Shown here piece by piece: positions 37,482 through 47,268 of a stretch of DNA of 64,000 nt (position 1 is the first letter of the stretch; the number at the start of each line of letters is the position of its first letter). Location of the stretch: NCBI RefSeq assembly GCF_936928535.1, contig NZ_CAKZHY010000166.1, positions 39,756 to 103,755 of the forward strand, read 5' to 3'. The position numbers and the translations under genes are program-made. The stretch comes from an uncultured Bradyrhizobium sp. (GTDB lineage Bacteria > Pseudomonadota > Alphaproteobacteria > Rhizobiales > Xanthobacteraceae). The notes under the pieces were generated by a model. The model searched no databases. It was not told the DNA's origin and was given only the letters and a program-made list of their open reading frames with translations.

Positions 37482-38809
37482 TGAGATCTCCTCACCTTCC
37501 GGGCGCTGGACTAAATGCAGGGAGAATAATGCGGCCTCCAGGCACCCCGCGATCGGGTCACCGCGTTCGAAATCCAATGTATTGATTTTTACATTGGAGC
37601 CTTCAGAACACTCTTACTGTCCCAACTCCTCTGGGACCATCGGCGCCCAGGGCGAACGGTGACAGCAAAGCTTGGCAGCGTGCGGCCCTCAGGCCGCCGC
37701 TAGCCGCGATGTTTTTGAGGTGTTAGCGTTCTTCAGCTATCCGCGCCTCGCCCGCTGGGACGTCAGCAGTAAAGCTCCGAGGGGCCGGATTATTTCCGGT
37801 TAACTCTCAGAGATCCATATCGCTTCTATGGTGGAGGCGGACACCGCCGCCTGAGCCCGCCGATTTGCGAGGATGGAGTTGCTGAGCGTCCGCATGTTGC
37901 TGGTGTTTGTTCGTTGCCGCGTCCACGGGCAGCTTGCGCAGGCATCAGGTGATCGAAGGAGCAGCACGCCCTTTTTCGCGAATAACAGCGCAAACCTTCT
38001 CTACTGGCGAATCGACGAATTGCTTCCTGAAGGTGGGTCATAGCAAAAGTGACTGGAGGCGCCTGGACCAACTCCTCGATCGCCGCCACACGTGCTGAAC
38101 ATTCTCGCGAGGGTAATTCTCCGCCAGCCGCCGGTTCAGTTTTCCGGGAGATGGTCGCGATAAGCCCATTTTGCGCACTGCATGCTCTGCCATGTGCTGA
38201 GGCATTGATTATCCATCTCTTGCATCACGCAAAGCATCAGATTGCGTGGTTCGCCGCCAGCAGGCTGAGCTGATCCCGATGCCATCGTCATTTTGTTAGC
38301 AGGAGTTGGACGGCTCTAGCCCGCGGCGATGTCTGCCTCGGGTCATGACCGCCATTCGGACGGAAGGCCGGTTGCTTCCAGTCTACCCCGATAACCTGAC
38401 CTAAACTTCAGCATCGCAATCGGCTGGAATGGGGCCAGAATAAGCCCCGTCCCTCACGAGTTGTGTCTCTATCCGTCGATCGCATGGGTCATCGTCATGC
38501 ACCACGTCCCCGCGGAATTTGAGAGCAATGAAGAGAACTGGGATTGAAGATACGGCGAAGTGGCCAGGGCGACCGCAGCAGGCAACGCCGCGCGACGCAA
38601 TCGCCGCCATGAATTAAGGTCCATGATAAATGGTTATCGGATAGATAGTCACACGGCATTTCCCTTTTTCGGGTGGCGGCGGCATCCTCCACCCAATTCG
38701 CAGCATGCAAGTAAGGCCGCTGTGCTCTGGCACGCAGCATCGGCCAGTTCGGTCGGGCTGGGCCATCAGGCAAACGCGACAATCGACAGTCGACAACAGG
38801 AGCTTAGAA
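37482..38809. other. Long region without a supported gene, operator copy G near the end
   Basis: About 1.3 kb. Short frames only, none with a family or ribosome site. The four-half-site copy at 38623-38659 lies 150 nt before the cupin gene. Confidence 0.5.
38623..38659 (+). promoter_or_regulatory. OxyR-like four-half-site operator, copy G (diverged)
   Basis: Half-sites ATGA, TTAT, ATAG and GCAT with 7-nt spacers, followed by TTCCC as in copies D-F. More diverged than the core set, but the phasing is exact. It faces the cupin gene at 38810. Confidence 0.5.
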
Positions 38810-39223
38810 ATGCCAGTCCAGAAGCCAGTTCTCACGGCGCCCAAGGGCGGTCAGACGATGACCTTGAGCAAAGGCTCAACCATTGAGTTGAAAGTGGAGA
38901 GCGGCCAATCCGGAGGCGACTATGGCGCAGTCCTGTGGAACGTGCGAGCCGGCGAGGAGCCGCCGCTGCACACTCACTCGCGCGAGGACGAGTTAGTCTT
39001 CGTGGTTCAGGGGCAGCTCATCGCGCGGGTCGGCGATACCCGCGTCGAGGTCGGGCCGGGCGCCTACGCGGCCCTTCCCCGCGGTGTGCCGCATACGATC
39101 GAGGTGGTAGGCGACCAAGCGACCCTGCTCGTCAGCTTTGTGCCGGGTGGGTTGGAGCGCTTCTTGGTCCCAAAGGACGGCAAGGAGCCAAACCCAGCGG
39201 ATTTCGGCATAGCGCTCGCCTAG
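38810..39223 (+). CDS. Cupin-domain protein
   Basis: Small cupin of 137 residues. Metal-binding motif 1 includes PPLHTHSREDELVFVVQGQL (two His and Glu) and motif 2 GAYAALPRGVPHTIEV (His). Single-domain cupins of this kind bind a metal and may be isomerases, dioxygenases or small-molecule binders; substrate unknown. ATG 38810 has CAGGAG 7 nt upstream. First gene of the redox/electrophile block; the next operator lies 70 nt after its stop. Confidence 0.88.
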   Translation: MPVQKPVLTAPKGGQTMTLSKGSTIELKVESGQSGGDYGAVLWNVRAGEEPPLHTHSREDELVFVVQGQLIARVGDTRVEVGPGAYAALPRGVPHTIEVVGDQATLLVSFVPGGLERFLVPKDGKEPNPADFGIALA

Positions 39224-39291
39224 AAAAGCGTGCAGGGGTCTTGATGCGGCTGGTGCCCTTCCTCGCGACGGCATCATGCGAAACGGCGACA

Positions 39292-39328
39292 ATAACGATC
39301 GTCTCTCGCCTCTATGGCGAGAGGTGAT
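39292..39328 (+). promoter_or_regulatory. OxyR-like four-half-site operator, copy D
   Basis: Half-sites ATAA, CTCT, ATGG and TGAT with 7-nt spacers, followed by TTCCCTCG. It lies 129 nt before the RidA-like gene. Confidence 0.72.
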
Positions 39329-39456
39329 TTCCCTCGCCTCGCGGGGCGTTGCAAGGTCACGCTCCGTTGCAAGATCACGCTCCAAAGCATCGTCGCACCG
39401 ACATTCAGTGTCGCCACCGAGACCCGAGGCGAGACTGAGACGCCAGGAGATTAGGT

Positions 39457-39939
39457 ATGCAAAGCAAGGACGTAAAAGCGGCCTTGAATGGCAAAGAAGC
39501 CACCTACTTCGGTGTGCCATGGGAAGATGCCTACGGATACGCGCAGGCGATCAAGGTTGGCGACACCATTTATGTCTCCGGGCAGCTCAGCCATGACGAG
39601 ACGGGAAACCTGATCGCGCCTGCTTCTCTCAATCAATCCGGCGAGCCGGCAGACTTCTCAATGATGGAACAGCAGATGTGCGTGACCTACGCCAATGCGG
39701 TGAAGCTTTTGGCGCGCTTCGGGGCAACGCTAGACAACGTCGTCGAGGAGACGCTCTATGTCCTCGATGTCGACGCAGCATTCGCCGTCGCGGGCAAGGT
39801 ACGCAAGGAGGCCTACGGCACAGCACGACCTCAGTGCGCCAGCAACCTGATCGGTGTAGCGAGGCTGGCCTTTCCTCAACAGCTCATCGAAATCACCTTC
39901 AAGGCTATACTGCCAGGAGTAGAAGCGAAGCCGCGGTAA
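39457..39939 (+). CDS. RidA/YjgF-family protein
   Basis: Protein of 160 residues of the RidA (Rid/YER057c/UK114) family, which hydrolyse reactive enamine/imine intermediates; many relatives are uncharacterised. Features: QAIKVGDTIYVSGQLSHDE at the N-terminus and IGVARLAFPQQLIEIT at the C-terminus. The canonical catalytic Arg of RidA before the C-terminal Glu-containing strand appears as ASNLIGVARL, so activity is uncertain. ATG 39457 has CAGGAG upstream. Its TAA overlaps the next ATG (TAATG), indicating an operon. Confidence 0.88.
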   Translation: MQSKDVKAALNGKEATYFGVPWEDAYGYAQAIKVGDTIYVSGQLSHDETGNLIAPASLNQSGEPADFSMMEQQMCVTYANAVKLLARFGATLDNVVEETLYVLDVDAAFAVAGKVRKEAYGTARPQCASNLIGVARLAFPQQLIEITFKAILPGVEAKPR

Positions 39940-40622
39940 TGAGTCCTCGATTTGGAGCTAATGAAATCGTGACCCAAGGACCTAAAACCGAGAGGACAAT
40001 GTCCGATATCCTGATCGAGCCGAAGGATTGCGCCTTGGTGCTGGCCGATCAGCAAGCCGGACTTGCTTTCGGCGTGGGATCAATCGATCGCCAAATGCTT
40101 CTGAACAACGTGATCGCTCTAGCACGCACGGCCACTGTTTTCGGCATACCGATCGTGGTGTCCACGTCCGCCACCAAGGTCTACAGCGGCCCCCTGATGC
40201 CCGCAATTCGGGCCGCGATTCCCGAAGTAGTCGCGATCGATCGACGCAACATGAACATGTGGGAGGACGACGCTGCGCGCGGCGCGATCGTGGCGACCGG
40301 ACGACAGAAGCTGATCTTCTCGGGATTGTTGACGGAGGCGTGCGTGACCTTTCCTGTGATCTCCGCTCTCGCCGCTGGGTATGAGGTATATGTCGTCGGC
40401 GACGCTTGCGGCGGGCTTACTCCGGTCAGTCACGATCTGGCGCTGCGACGCATGGAAGTTGCGGGAGCGAGGCCTACGTCATGGATCCAGGTGCTTCTGA
40501 AGCTTCAACGCGACTGGACCCGGCGTGCGACCTACGATGGAGCCCGAGCTATCATCGAGGCTCATGGCGGCGGCTACGGTATCGGCCTGGCCTACGCACG
40601 GGATATGATCAAGCCTACGTAA
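39939..40622 (+). CDS. Isochorismatase-family hydrolase
   Basis: Cysteine hydrolase of the isochorismatase superfamily (YcaC-like), about 227 residues. Catalytic triad candidates: Asp in CALVLADQQAGLAF, Lys in VSTSATKVYSG and Cys in GLLTEACVTFPV. The ATG overlaps the RidA-like stop, so translation is probably coupled; an internal ATG at 39999 (MSDILIEPKD) is an alternative start. With the RidA-like protein it suggests removal of a reactive small metabolite. Confidence 0.88.
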   Translation: MSPRFGANEIVTQGPKTERTMSDILIEPKDCALVLADQQAGLAFGVGSIDRQMLLNNVIALARTATVFGIPIVVSTSATKVYSGPLMPAIRAAIPEVVAIDRRNMNMWEDDAARGAIVATGRQKLIFSGLLTEACVTFPVISALAAGYEVYVVGDACGGLTPVSHDLALRRMEVAGARPTSWIQVLLKLQRDWTRRATYDGARAIIEAHGGGYGIGLAYARDMIKPT

Positions 40623-42125
40623 GAAACCCGCCGACCACGTGCTCGGGGCGCAGGTCGAACTGGACGTCGTAAGTCTACTCAGGGAGAGCACCAACAATTC
40701 GTCGCCATCAGGAATTGTCCCATATCCAATTCGTCGGACACTCTCAAAACTTACTTGCCTCCGCTCGCACGCTTACGAGCCTTTTCATCTAAAGATGGCG
40801 TCAATCAGCTGCTCAGTCCAAGCCGTTTCGAGCAGTATTTCACGAGCCTGCACGTGCCATAGCCGCGGGCTACGGAGTTTTGCCCCCCTGATTTGGTTAT
40901 GATGGGTGGGTTCCTACGTGATAGCCCTTCGGCGCTGGTGCCGTCAGCAACAAGGCCGGGTGGTGTGTTCACGCTCTTTCGCCGTCATGTCGGAGACTGG
41001 TCAGACGCGGCGCGTTACGGATTGGCGCGGCAGCTCTACCCCGAGAATCCGACCTGGCGTTGAGGTAGCATCGGCGGAATGGGCAATACGCAACATTGGC
41101 TGCAAGAAATCACGCAAGCACGGGTTGCTGTCCTGGATCTAGCGGGAAACAGATCGAAGGTGGCCAAGGCAAGAGCTATACATTCCACATGGCGCGGTTC
41201 ATCGGTTAATAATAACACGGATCGAGACGTGAAGGCGCTCTGTGCGATCGCGCCGGCAGCAATAGGTCCGCCATATTTCCACGAACGTGCCGAGGTGATC
41301 CAAGACGGCCAGTGGTGGGCCAGGCAGCGGAGATCATGCGTGGCCATGGTCTCGCGCCGGCTTCCTCGGACTCGCAACGGCACCTACGGAGCCCCATTGG
41401 ACCGACAACGAGGTGTCCGGCCGGCGGCCGCAGCCAGTGCATTGAATGCATCGACAATAGTCGATCAAATCGTCGAGTTGCCAAGCATCTTCAGCGACGC
41501 CAACTCATCTATGAGCGTCCAACATCGATCAGGATTGCGATCAGACCGTGCGATCGGAAAGCGCGTGCTTCAGGTATCAGTTGCGTGCCATCGGGCGTTG
41601 AGCGATCGCTCGCCACTGATAGTGGCGGCAAGATTTTATGTGCTGCTCGTTGGCATCTTCCTTTCGACGAAAATCTAGATCGAAGAGCACGCCTCCAAGT
41701 GATTCGGCCACGACGAGAAAGATAGCGCATTCACGTTGCTTCGGCGCGCTTTTGAATGCGAGGTAAGAACAAGATTTGCTCAGACTCGAGCGGGGTGGAA
41801 GACTCGCTGCCGCCGTGCGCGGCTGGCACCGATCCTGAGGTACAAATCAGGAGCATTCAAATGAAAGAGATTTCTGCGCTAACCACTTTCTAAGCTCTCG
41901 TATCGGCCGCTTGAATTAAGTGCAGACGCGGCCGCTCCAGAGAATGAAAACGATAACGATCCTGCATTTCTAACGGCGCACAGACAAGAATATCGTTCCC
42001 CAGCACCTCATCGATACTTAGCAGCACGAGTGCCTATCAATCACGGCGCGGTTGATCTCATGCGTCGCCCTACTCTCGATGTCCCAAGAACTCAAATGAG
42101 CAGCCCAGCATGCAGGAGTTGCGCT
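40623..42125. other. Long region without a supported gene
   Basis: About 1.5 kb. Several frames of 80-200 codons exist on both strands, but their translations have no family resemblance, poor codon use and no ribosome sites. Near the end is the half-operator copy J. Confidence 0.5.
41948..41973 (+). promoter_or_regulatory. Half-operator repeat, copy J (ATAA-N7-GCAT)
   Basis: The segment AACGATAACGATCCTGCATT matches 49905-49925 except at two positions. ATAA and GCAT are separated by 7 nt like the left half of the four-half-site operator; the right half is not recognisable. It lies about 173 nt before the membrane-protein gene at 42126, against 180 nt for copy K. Confidence 0.5.
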
Positions 42126-42545
42126 ATGCCCTTTCGCCGCGTCACAAGTTCTATCCACACCTACCTCGTCGACTTTCCTGCAGCCAGCGTCTTGATGATC
42201 GCTCCTTTCCGGTTGAAGTTTAGCAAGAACAGTCCTGTCGGACTCTGGCTTTGGGCGTTGACCCGCATTACGGCGCTTCTGCCGCCCACTCTCGCGGATC
42301 ACGCGACGGGGCTCGTCCGAGCCATCCATTACCGGCTGCATCCGTGGATGGATGGCGCATTTGGCGCGATTCCCATTACTCCCCCGGCCGCCCTCCATTT
42401 TGGTGGGATCGACATCTGTTGCTACCCGGTTCTCGCCGCTGCTGTCTTGCTAACGGCGCCAGCCCTCAGTGCGATTGAAACGAGCACTGACCTGGTAGCC
42501 AACCTCGGCACCCGGGCTATCGTGTCGCGGTCGCTTCAATTTTAA
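42126..42545 (+). CDS. Small membrane protein, paralogue of 50089
   Basis: Protein of 139 residues with three to four hydrophobic segments. It aligns by eye with the protein at 50089: shared HTYLVDFPAASVLMIAPF / HAYLIDYPIAFLLIVAPF, DHATGLVR / DHPTGLVR and the YRLHPWMD / YRMHLLVD turn. Family unknown, loosely like SPW-repeat membrane proteins. ATG 42126 has AGGAG 7 nt upstream. The sequence is more diverged and has an extra tail, so it may be degrading. Confidence 0.65.
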   Translation: MPFRRVTSSIHTYLVDFPAASVLMIAPFRLKFSKNSPVGLWLWALTRITALLPPTLADHATGLVRAIHYRLHPWMDGAFGAIPITPPAALHFGGIDICCYPVLAAAVLLTAPALSAIETSTDLVANLGTRAIVSRSLQF

Positions 42546-42830
42546 CCAGCACTCTGTCGCAGGACAACGATAAGTAGCGCCTACCCTGAATCAATCAAGA
42601 CAAGGCCGCGTAGTACGCGCTGTATCGTCGCTAGCTTCGCCATCAGCAATGAGCAGCGCGCAATCCGCGGGACACTCTATGAGCCAGAGCCAATGAGCTT
42701 CTGGCTAGATCGGTCGGCCGAGCCGATATAGCTGATCCGCTAAAATGCGATGAATGGCTTACTTGCTTCCCTACAGGCGGCGGATGAATCTAGGCAACGA
42801 ACACCGCATGCATCCGCGCGCGCGTGTCGC

Positions 42831-43748
42831 TCACGGACAAACGCGGATGACCTTCTTTCCGCTAACACGCTCAACCTGGTTGAAGGTGGCAACAGCGTCA
42901 TTGAGCGGCGAGACCATACCGATGTTCGGCCGCAGTCGTCCGTCTCGCACCCGCTGAACGATCTCACCCAGTTGGGCGCGGTCGGCTTCGACGACAAAGT
43001 CGATCGCCAAGAAATTGGCGGGCTGTATCTCGACCGGCCCGACGATCGAGACCAGCGTTCCTCCGGCTCTCGTCAGACGTGCGGACTGTTTCCCAATATC
43101 GCCACCAATGAGGTCGAACACCAAATCGACGTCGCCGACGTCTTCCAGGGAGTCGTTCTCCAGGTCGATAAACTCCTGTGCGCCGAAGTCGAGCGCTTTC
43201 TGACGGTCTGCGGCCCGACCTGTGCCGATGACGTAAGCGCCGGCCTCACGTGCGAGCTGGGTCACCATCGATCCGACTGCGCCGGCAGCCCCATGCGCGA
43301 GGATGCTCTGGCCCGCCCGTAGACGTCCGTGGTCAAACAATCCCTGCCATGCGGTAAGGCCTGAGATGGGTAAGCTCGCACCCACTGTGAATTCGACGTC
43401 GCCCGGCAGCGGCGCGAGATTGCGTGCCTCGACCGCCACGTACTCCGCCAGAGTGCCGTCGCGATACCAATCCGCGAGGCCGAACACCCGCTGTCCGACC
43501 GACAGCCCTGTCGTGCCATAGCCGAGGCCGACGACCACTCCGGCCAACTCGTGCCCAGGAACCGACGGTGTCCGATCGCGATCGAGGCGATCGGTCCAGG
43601 TCGAGGGCCACGCAAGCTCGGTACCGATGAATCCTGCCGCGTGAACCTGAACGATAACATCGTTTATCGCCGCCTCCGGCTTGGGCCGCTCGACTAGCTT
43701 CATTCCGACTGTTCCCGCAGCCTGGCTGGTCACTGCAATAGCTTTCAT
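42831..43748 (-). CDS. NADP-dependent quinone-oxidoreductase-like protein
   Basis: Medium-chain dehydrogenase/reductase of 305 residues, zinc-free quinone oxidoreductase type. GroES-like domain (PSVPGHELAGVVVGLG), NADP-binding Rossmann motif (LAHGAAGAVGSMVTQLAREA) and the C-terminal VSGKKVIRV typical of the family. It reduces quinones or enals with NADPH; exact substrate unknown. AAGGTGG precedes the ATG. The diverged operator copy I lies 79 nt upstream. Confidence 0.9.
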   Translation of the reverse strand: MKAIAVTSQAAGTVGMKLVERPKPEAAINDVIVQVHAAGFIGTELAWPSTWTDRLDRDRTPSVPGHELAGVVVGLGYGTTGLSVGQRVFGLADWYRDGTLAEYVAVEARNLAPLPGDVEFTVGASLPISGLTAWQGLFDHGRLRAGQSILAHGAAGAVGSMVTQLAREAGAYVIGTGRAADRQKALDFGAQEFIDLENDSLEDVGDVDLVFDLIGGDIGKQSARLTRAGGTLVSIVGPVEIQPANFLAIDFVVEADRAQLGEIVQRVRDGRLRPNIGMVSPLNDAVATFNQVERVSGKKVIRVCP

Positions 43749-43826
43749 CGTCCACCTTTTGAGCGTGGTTTCGTGATGTTCGTATTCCGAGGGCTACCAA
43801 AATACGATCCAAGATTCGTTCGTCTA

Positions 43827-43863
43827 ATGACCTGTAGCTATGGAATCGATGCCATTGACGCGG
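43827..43863 (-). promoter_or_regulatory. OxyR-like operator, copy I (three clear half-sites)
   Basis: On the minus strand the last three half-sites are GCAT, ATAG and TCAT with 7-nt spacers; the first is not recognisable (CCGC). It shares ATCGATT(C/T)CATA with copy H. It faces the quinone-oxidoreductase-like gene. Confidence 0.5.
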
Positions 43864-44323
43864 CGCTCAAAGATGCAGAGGTGTGGTACAGATATAGATA
43901 TCTGTTTCTCATGACGAAACCAAATCGTGAGTGGGCGGAACATGATCATTTCTAAGCAGCAGTGCCGTCGCTCAGGCGCGCTCCCGCTCACTCGCGGCGG
44001 GTCGTTGGAGTCTGCAATAGATCGGCTGGAAGGCGCACGGCGTCGATTGTTTCGAGCGCCACACCGGAGCAGCGCCTCCTGCTCAAGAAGTCGCCCGCGC
44101 GGAACTCTCCACAACTGGGATGAGATGTTCACGAGCCCATCCTGCGGGCCGCCTGTAACCCACGCCATCATCGAAATGATCGCCTTACGGGTCGGCTCTC
44201 GTCAACAGGGCGACCAGGATGGGCGCCGTCATAAGGCTATGGTCGAGGCGCACAGTTCACGTCGACAACAATTGCAGACACACTCGATCGACTAGGTGGC
44301 GCCACTCAAGAGCGAGATACTAT
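43864..44323. other. Intergenic, no gene seen
   Basis: About 460 nt between divergent genes. No supported open frame; no operator copy for the plus-strand gene was found. Confidence 0.4.
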
Positions 44324-45010
44324 ATGTTTTCAGTGATCTTTGAGACCCTCCCAAATCGAGAGAAATGGGATGACTACCTCGACAAGGTCCGGGTACTTCG
44401 CCCTGAGTTGGAGCGGGTTGATGGCTTCGTCGACAATACGCGCTACGAAAGCCTGACCCGCGACGGATGGATCCTTTCGCTTTCGAGCTGGCGGGACGAG
44501 AAGTCACTCGTACGCTGGCGTACCAGCTTGCCTCATCATGAGGCCCAGCAGGAGGGCCGCGACGAAATCCTCGCTGACTACCACCTGCGCGTCGGCCAGA
44601 TCACCGCTGACAATCGACTGCCGCCGGGTTGCGCCCTCACGGACCAGAGGCTCGAGGAGACCGAGTTTGGCGAGGGGACGACGGTCACGTTGATTAATGC
44701 GACTCGTCCGACGGAGTGGAAGCAGACGGATAACCCGTACGACTGCGCCGAGTGGCTCGGCCTAAATCCGTGGGCCGCCGACTGCACGTCCTGGGACATC
44801 TTCGAGGCCTTGCTCACGCCTGGCGCCCTGATTTTGCTCATATCTTGGAAGGACGCGGCTGCAGCGCTGGCTTACGAGGACACTTCCGTGCTGGATGACA
44901 AGGCCAGGCTCCGGAGAGTGCGGATTGTGCGAGACTACGGGAAGTACGACAGGCGTGAGGCGCCTCAGTATTTCGTAGATGCCGAAGGCGGCGAAACCAT
45001 CCACGCCTGA
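44324..45010 (+). CDS. Tandem antibiotic-biosynthesis-monooxygenase-like protein
   Basis: Protein of 228 residues with two ferredoxin-like ABM domains. The first (about 1-100) reads MFSVIFETLPNREKWDDYL ... GFVDNTRYESLTRDGWILSL; the second (about 118-215) has VTLINATRPTEW and ILLISWKDAAAALAYE followed by RRVRIVRDYGKYDR. ABM proteins are cofactor-free monooxygenases or haem-degrading relatives; function here unknown. It sits inside the redox block and may modify a quinone-like substrate of its neighbours. AGCGAG lies before ATG 44324; the ribosome site is weak. Confidence 0.83.
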   Translation: MFSVIFETLPNREKWDDYLDKVRVLRPELERVDGFVDNTRYESLTRDGWILSLSSWRDEKSLVRWRTSLPHHEAQQEGRDEILADYHLRVGQITADNRLPPGCALTDQRLEETEFGEGTTVTLINATRPTEWKQTDNPYDCAEWLGLNPWAADCTSWDIFEALLTPGALILLISWKDAAAALAYEDTSVLDDKARLRRVRIVRDYGKYDRREAPQYFVDAEGGETIHA

Positions 45011-45256
45011 CAACTGCGAGCCCGAGCGGACTGAACCGCGACGAAGTATCTTCCGCGACGAACGATCTTCCTCGACTAAATATCAGCGCGCCAAAGTGGG
45101 GATTTGACGTCATGGCGATTGACAATCACCTCTGTAAAGGAGATTTGTCTCAAACTACTGCCCCCTTGTAAGCTCGCTTTTTTTTGCAAGATCCCCTTGG
45201 GCCCTTCCCACGCCACCCGCAGCCTCTCAAAATAGCCGATTGCGACCGGATAGAGC

Positions 45257-45802
45257 TCAGACGGAGTCGGCCAGCGGAACAACGGGAAAGTCCTTCTCGG
45301 GATCAAACACGTAATTTAAAAAGTTCGTCAAAGAGTACATGGCCACCAGGGCGATGATCTTCATGACGTTCGCGTCCGTATAGCCGGCATCGCGGACGAC
45401 TTGCAAATCGGCTTCACTGACTCTGCCCCGGCTCTCGATGACTTTGCGCGCAAACTGGACGGCGGCGTCCCGCTTCGGCTCGATGGCATGCCCCTTCCGA
45501 GCGAGAATAATTTCATTCGCCGGCAGCTTGGCCATATGCTCGGCGGTAAAACAATGAACGTTCAGACAATAGTTGCAGCCATTCACTTCGGACACAGCGA
45601 GGCCGATGCTGTCACGGGTCTTCATGCCGAGAGCCTTGCTCAACGACGCGAGCAGAGCGGCCCAGGCGTTGAACGCAATCGGGCTCTGCGCGAAGGTCGA
45701 CATCATGTTTGGCGTGAAGCCGATCGCCCTAGTGAACGCATCGGGGGTCAGTTTGCAATCCGCAGGCACGTCTTCTGGCTTTAAGGCTGCAGCTCTTGAC
45801 AT
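45257..45802 (-). CDS. AhpD-like / carboxymuconolactone decarboxylase-family protein
   Basis: Alkylhydroperoxidase-like protein of 181 residues. The AhpD-type motif CNYCLNVHCF carries a CxxC pair and the conserved His; upstream VSEVNG matches the family. Such proteins reduce peroxides or support thiol relay. It lies 21 nt after the nitroreductase stop on the same strand, so the two form an operon probably driven by copy H. Confidence 0.9.
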   Translation of the reverse strand: MSRAAALKPEDVPADCKLTPDAFTRAIGFTPNMMSTFAQSPIAFNAWAALLASLSKALGMKTRDSIGLAVSEVNGCNYCLNVHCFTAEHMAKLPANEIILARKGHAIEPKRDAAVQFARKVIESRGRVSEADLQVVRDAGYTDANVMKIIALVAMYSLTNFLNYVFDPEKDFPVVPLADSV

Positions 45803-45823
45803 CGCAGCTGCTGTAATAGAGTT

Positions 45824-46441
45824 CTAAACAAGTTCCAGCACATCGGCCACCGGACGACGCGGCTTCTGCGGCCAATTTCCCGGGCGCTCGGCCCCTACGG
45901 ACAAGAGCATGACTGGTACTTCCTCCTTGTTCAGTCCGAACTCGCGGTGCACCGCGTCAGCATCGAAACCGATCATCGGCGTCGAGCCCAGCCCCCACGA
46001 ACGGGCCGCATAGATCATCGCAGCGGCGCCGAAGGTGCCGGTGCGTATTGCCTCGTCGCGTTGGCGCTGCGGGTACTCCATGTACAAATCGCGCGCAGGA
46101 ATTTCCCATTCCGGCACCATCTCTTCAGGCATAATGCCTGCTTTCACCAGAGGCGCTAGACGCTCTGGTATTACGCTCGAGTCGGCCAGCTGGCCGCAGA
46201 CGATAAAGGTAACGGCCGCTTCGGTGATTGCAGGCTGACTCCAAGCGATCGGACTCAGTCGCGCCTTGGCTTCCGCCGTGCGCACCGCGATGAATCGCCA
46301 GTTCTGCAGGTGAAACGATGTCGGTGCGGTGGTGCCGATCCGCACCAGTTCGCGGATTTGGTCGTCGTTTATCGTGGCCGCTGGGTCATAGTACTTGGCC
46401 GCGCTTCGGCTCAGGATACATTCGATCACGGCGTTGCTCAT
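45824..46441 (-). CDS. Nitroreductase-family oxidoreductase
   Basis: FMN-dependent nitroreductase of about 205 residues. FMN-binding motifs are visible: LSRSAAKYYDP, TAPTSFHLQNWRFI and GAAAMIYAARSWGLGSTPMIGF. It reduces nitro groups, quinones or enones with NAD(P)H. ATG 46441 with GGAG 5 nt upstream is preferred; three in-frame upstream ATGs or alternatives up to 46528 lack one. First gene of the operon with the AhpD-like protein; operator copy H is 234 nt upstream. Confidence 0.9.
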   Translation of the reverse strand: MSNAVIECILSRSAAKYYDPAATINDDQIRELVRIGTTAPTSFHLQNWRFIAVRTAEAKARLSPIAWSQPAITEAAVTFIVCGQLADSSVIPERLAPLVKAGIMPEEMVPEWEIPARDLYMEYPQRQRDEAIRTGTFGAAAMIYAARSWGLGSTPMIGFDADAVHREFGLNKEEVPVMLLSVGAERPGNWPQKPRRPVADVLELV

Positions 46442-46674
46442 GGCGGCTCCATTAGTCATGGTATTTTCGGTCATGGTGGTTGCTATACGTGCTGGTATTA
46501 TTGCGGTGACGAGCAGATTCGAACTCATACCGGAGGCGATGGGCCACCGGCCCCCCTCGCCTGGTCCGTCTCAACTACCGTCTTTATTGTCCCCAAGCCG
46601 GCGCGCCGTGGGCCATCATCTTCCGCATTCATTTGCATACGAAGGAAACTATTCTGGCAGCCCTAGCTCGGCCA

Positions 46675-46711
46675 ATGACCTCTAGTTATGAAATCGATGT
46701 CATCGACGGAG
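46675..46711 (-). promoter_or_regulatory. OxyR-like operator, copy H (three clear half-sites)
   Basis: On the minus strand the last three half-sites read ACAT, ATAA and TCAT with 7-nt spacers; the first (CTCC) is degenerate. It faces the nitroreductase/AhpD-like operon. Copy E lies about 150 nt away on the other strand, so the region is a divergent control region. Confidence 0.5.
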
Positions 46712-46859
46712 CGCGCAACAGTCCATCGGATCGTGCAAACATGCTCTTCTTGCGACGAAGCGAATCTCTTATTTGACCGAAAGTTCTTGAGAGCGGGCGA
46801 GCAGAGACGCCTAATAGTTGCGCGGAAGGGGTAGGCAACACATTAGGACGGAGGCGGTG

Positions 46860-46896
46860 ATAACGATCGTCTATCAATTTCATGTCGAGAGATCAT
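46860..46896 (+). promoter_or_regulatory. OxyR-like four-half-site operator, copy E
   Basis: Half-sites ATAA, CTAT, ATGT and TCAT with 7-nt spacers, followed by TTCCCTCG. It lies 373 nt before the Dps gene, farther than other copies, so the transcript would have a long leader or another start. Confidence 0.68.
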
Positions 46897-47268
46897 TTCC
46901 CTCGCTCGCGACGCGAAGTCACTGTTTGACCCGCATGGTGCGATCACTCTCAGGATCATTCAATGGCGCTCCGCGGTAATCGACGCCTCGATCCTGCCGA
47001 ACATTCCTAGCGGTAATACCAATGCTCCAACACAAGCACTCGCCCGCCACGCCACCGCGATGCTGGTCGAAGATCTCAAGCAGAGATAAGGCACTCGGGG
47101 CAAGCCGACATAAGCAGACGTCGATGGTCTATGAGACGAAGCTACCCAGCCGTATCAACATCAAAGGGCTGACCCTGCAAACGGGCAGTCTCTATTCGCG
47201 AAGCATTCTTATTCAGAGCCACCAACGGTGAAGAGCAACACAGCAGCCGCCTGGAAGGAGAGACTAAA

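Larger units (their letters stand above)
46442..47268. other. Divergent control region with operators H and E
   Basis: About 830 nt between the nitroreductase operon and the Dps gene. Contains two operator copies facing opposite ways. The 370 nt between copy E and the Dps start hold no supported gene. Confidence 0.5.

Noticed and set aside
41079..41678. Plus-strand frame of 199 codons in the 40.6-42.1 kb gap
   Set aside because: No ribosome site, mixed-quality translation and no resemblance to any family.
45108..45146. AATCACCTCTG, resembling the operator end on the minus strand
   Set aside because: Only one half-site matches; the other positions at 11-bp steps do not.
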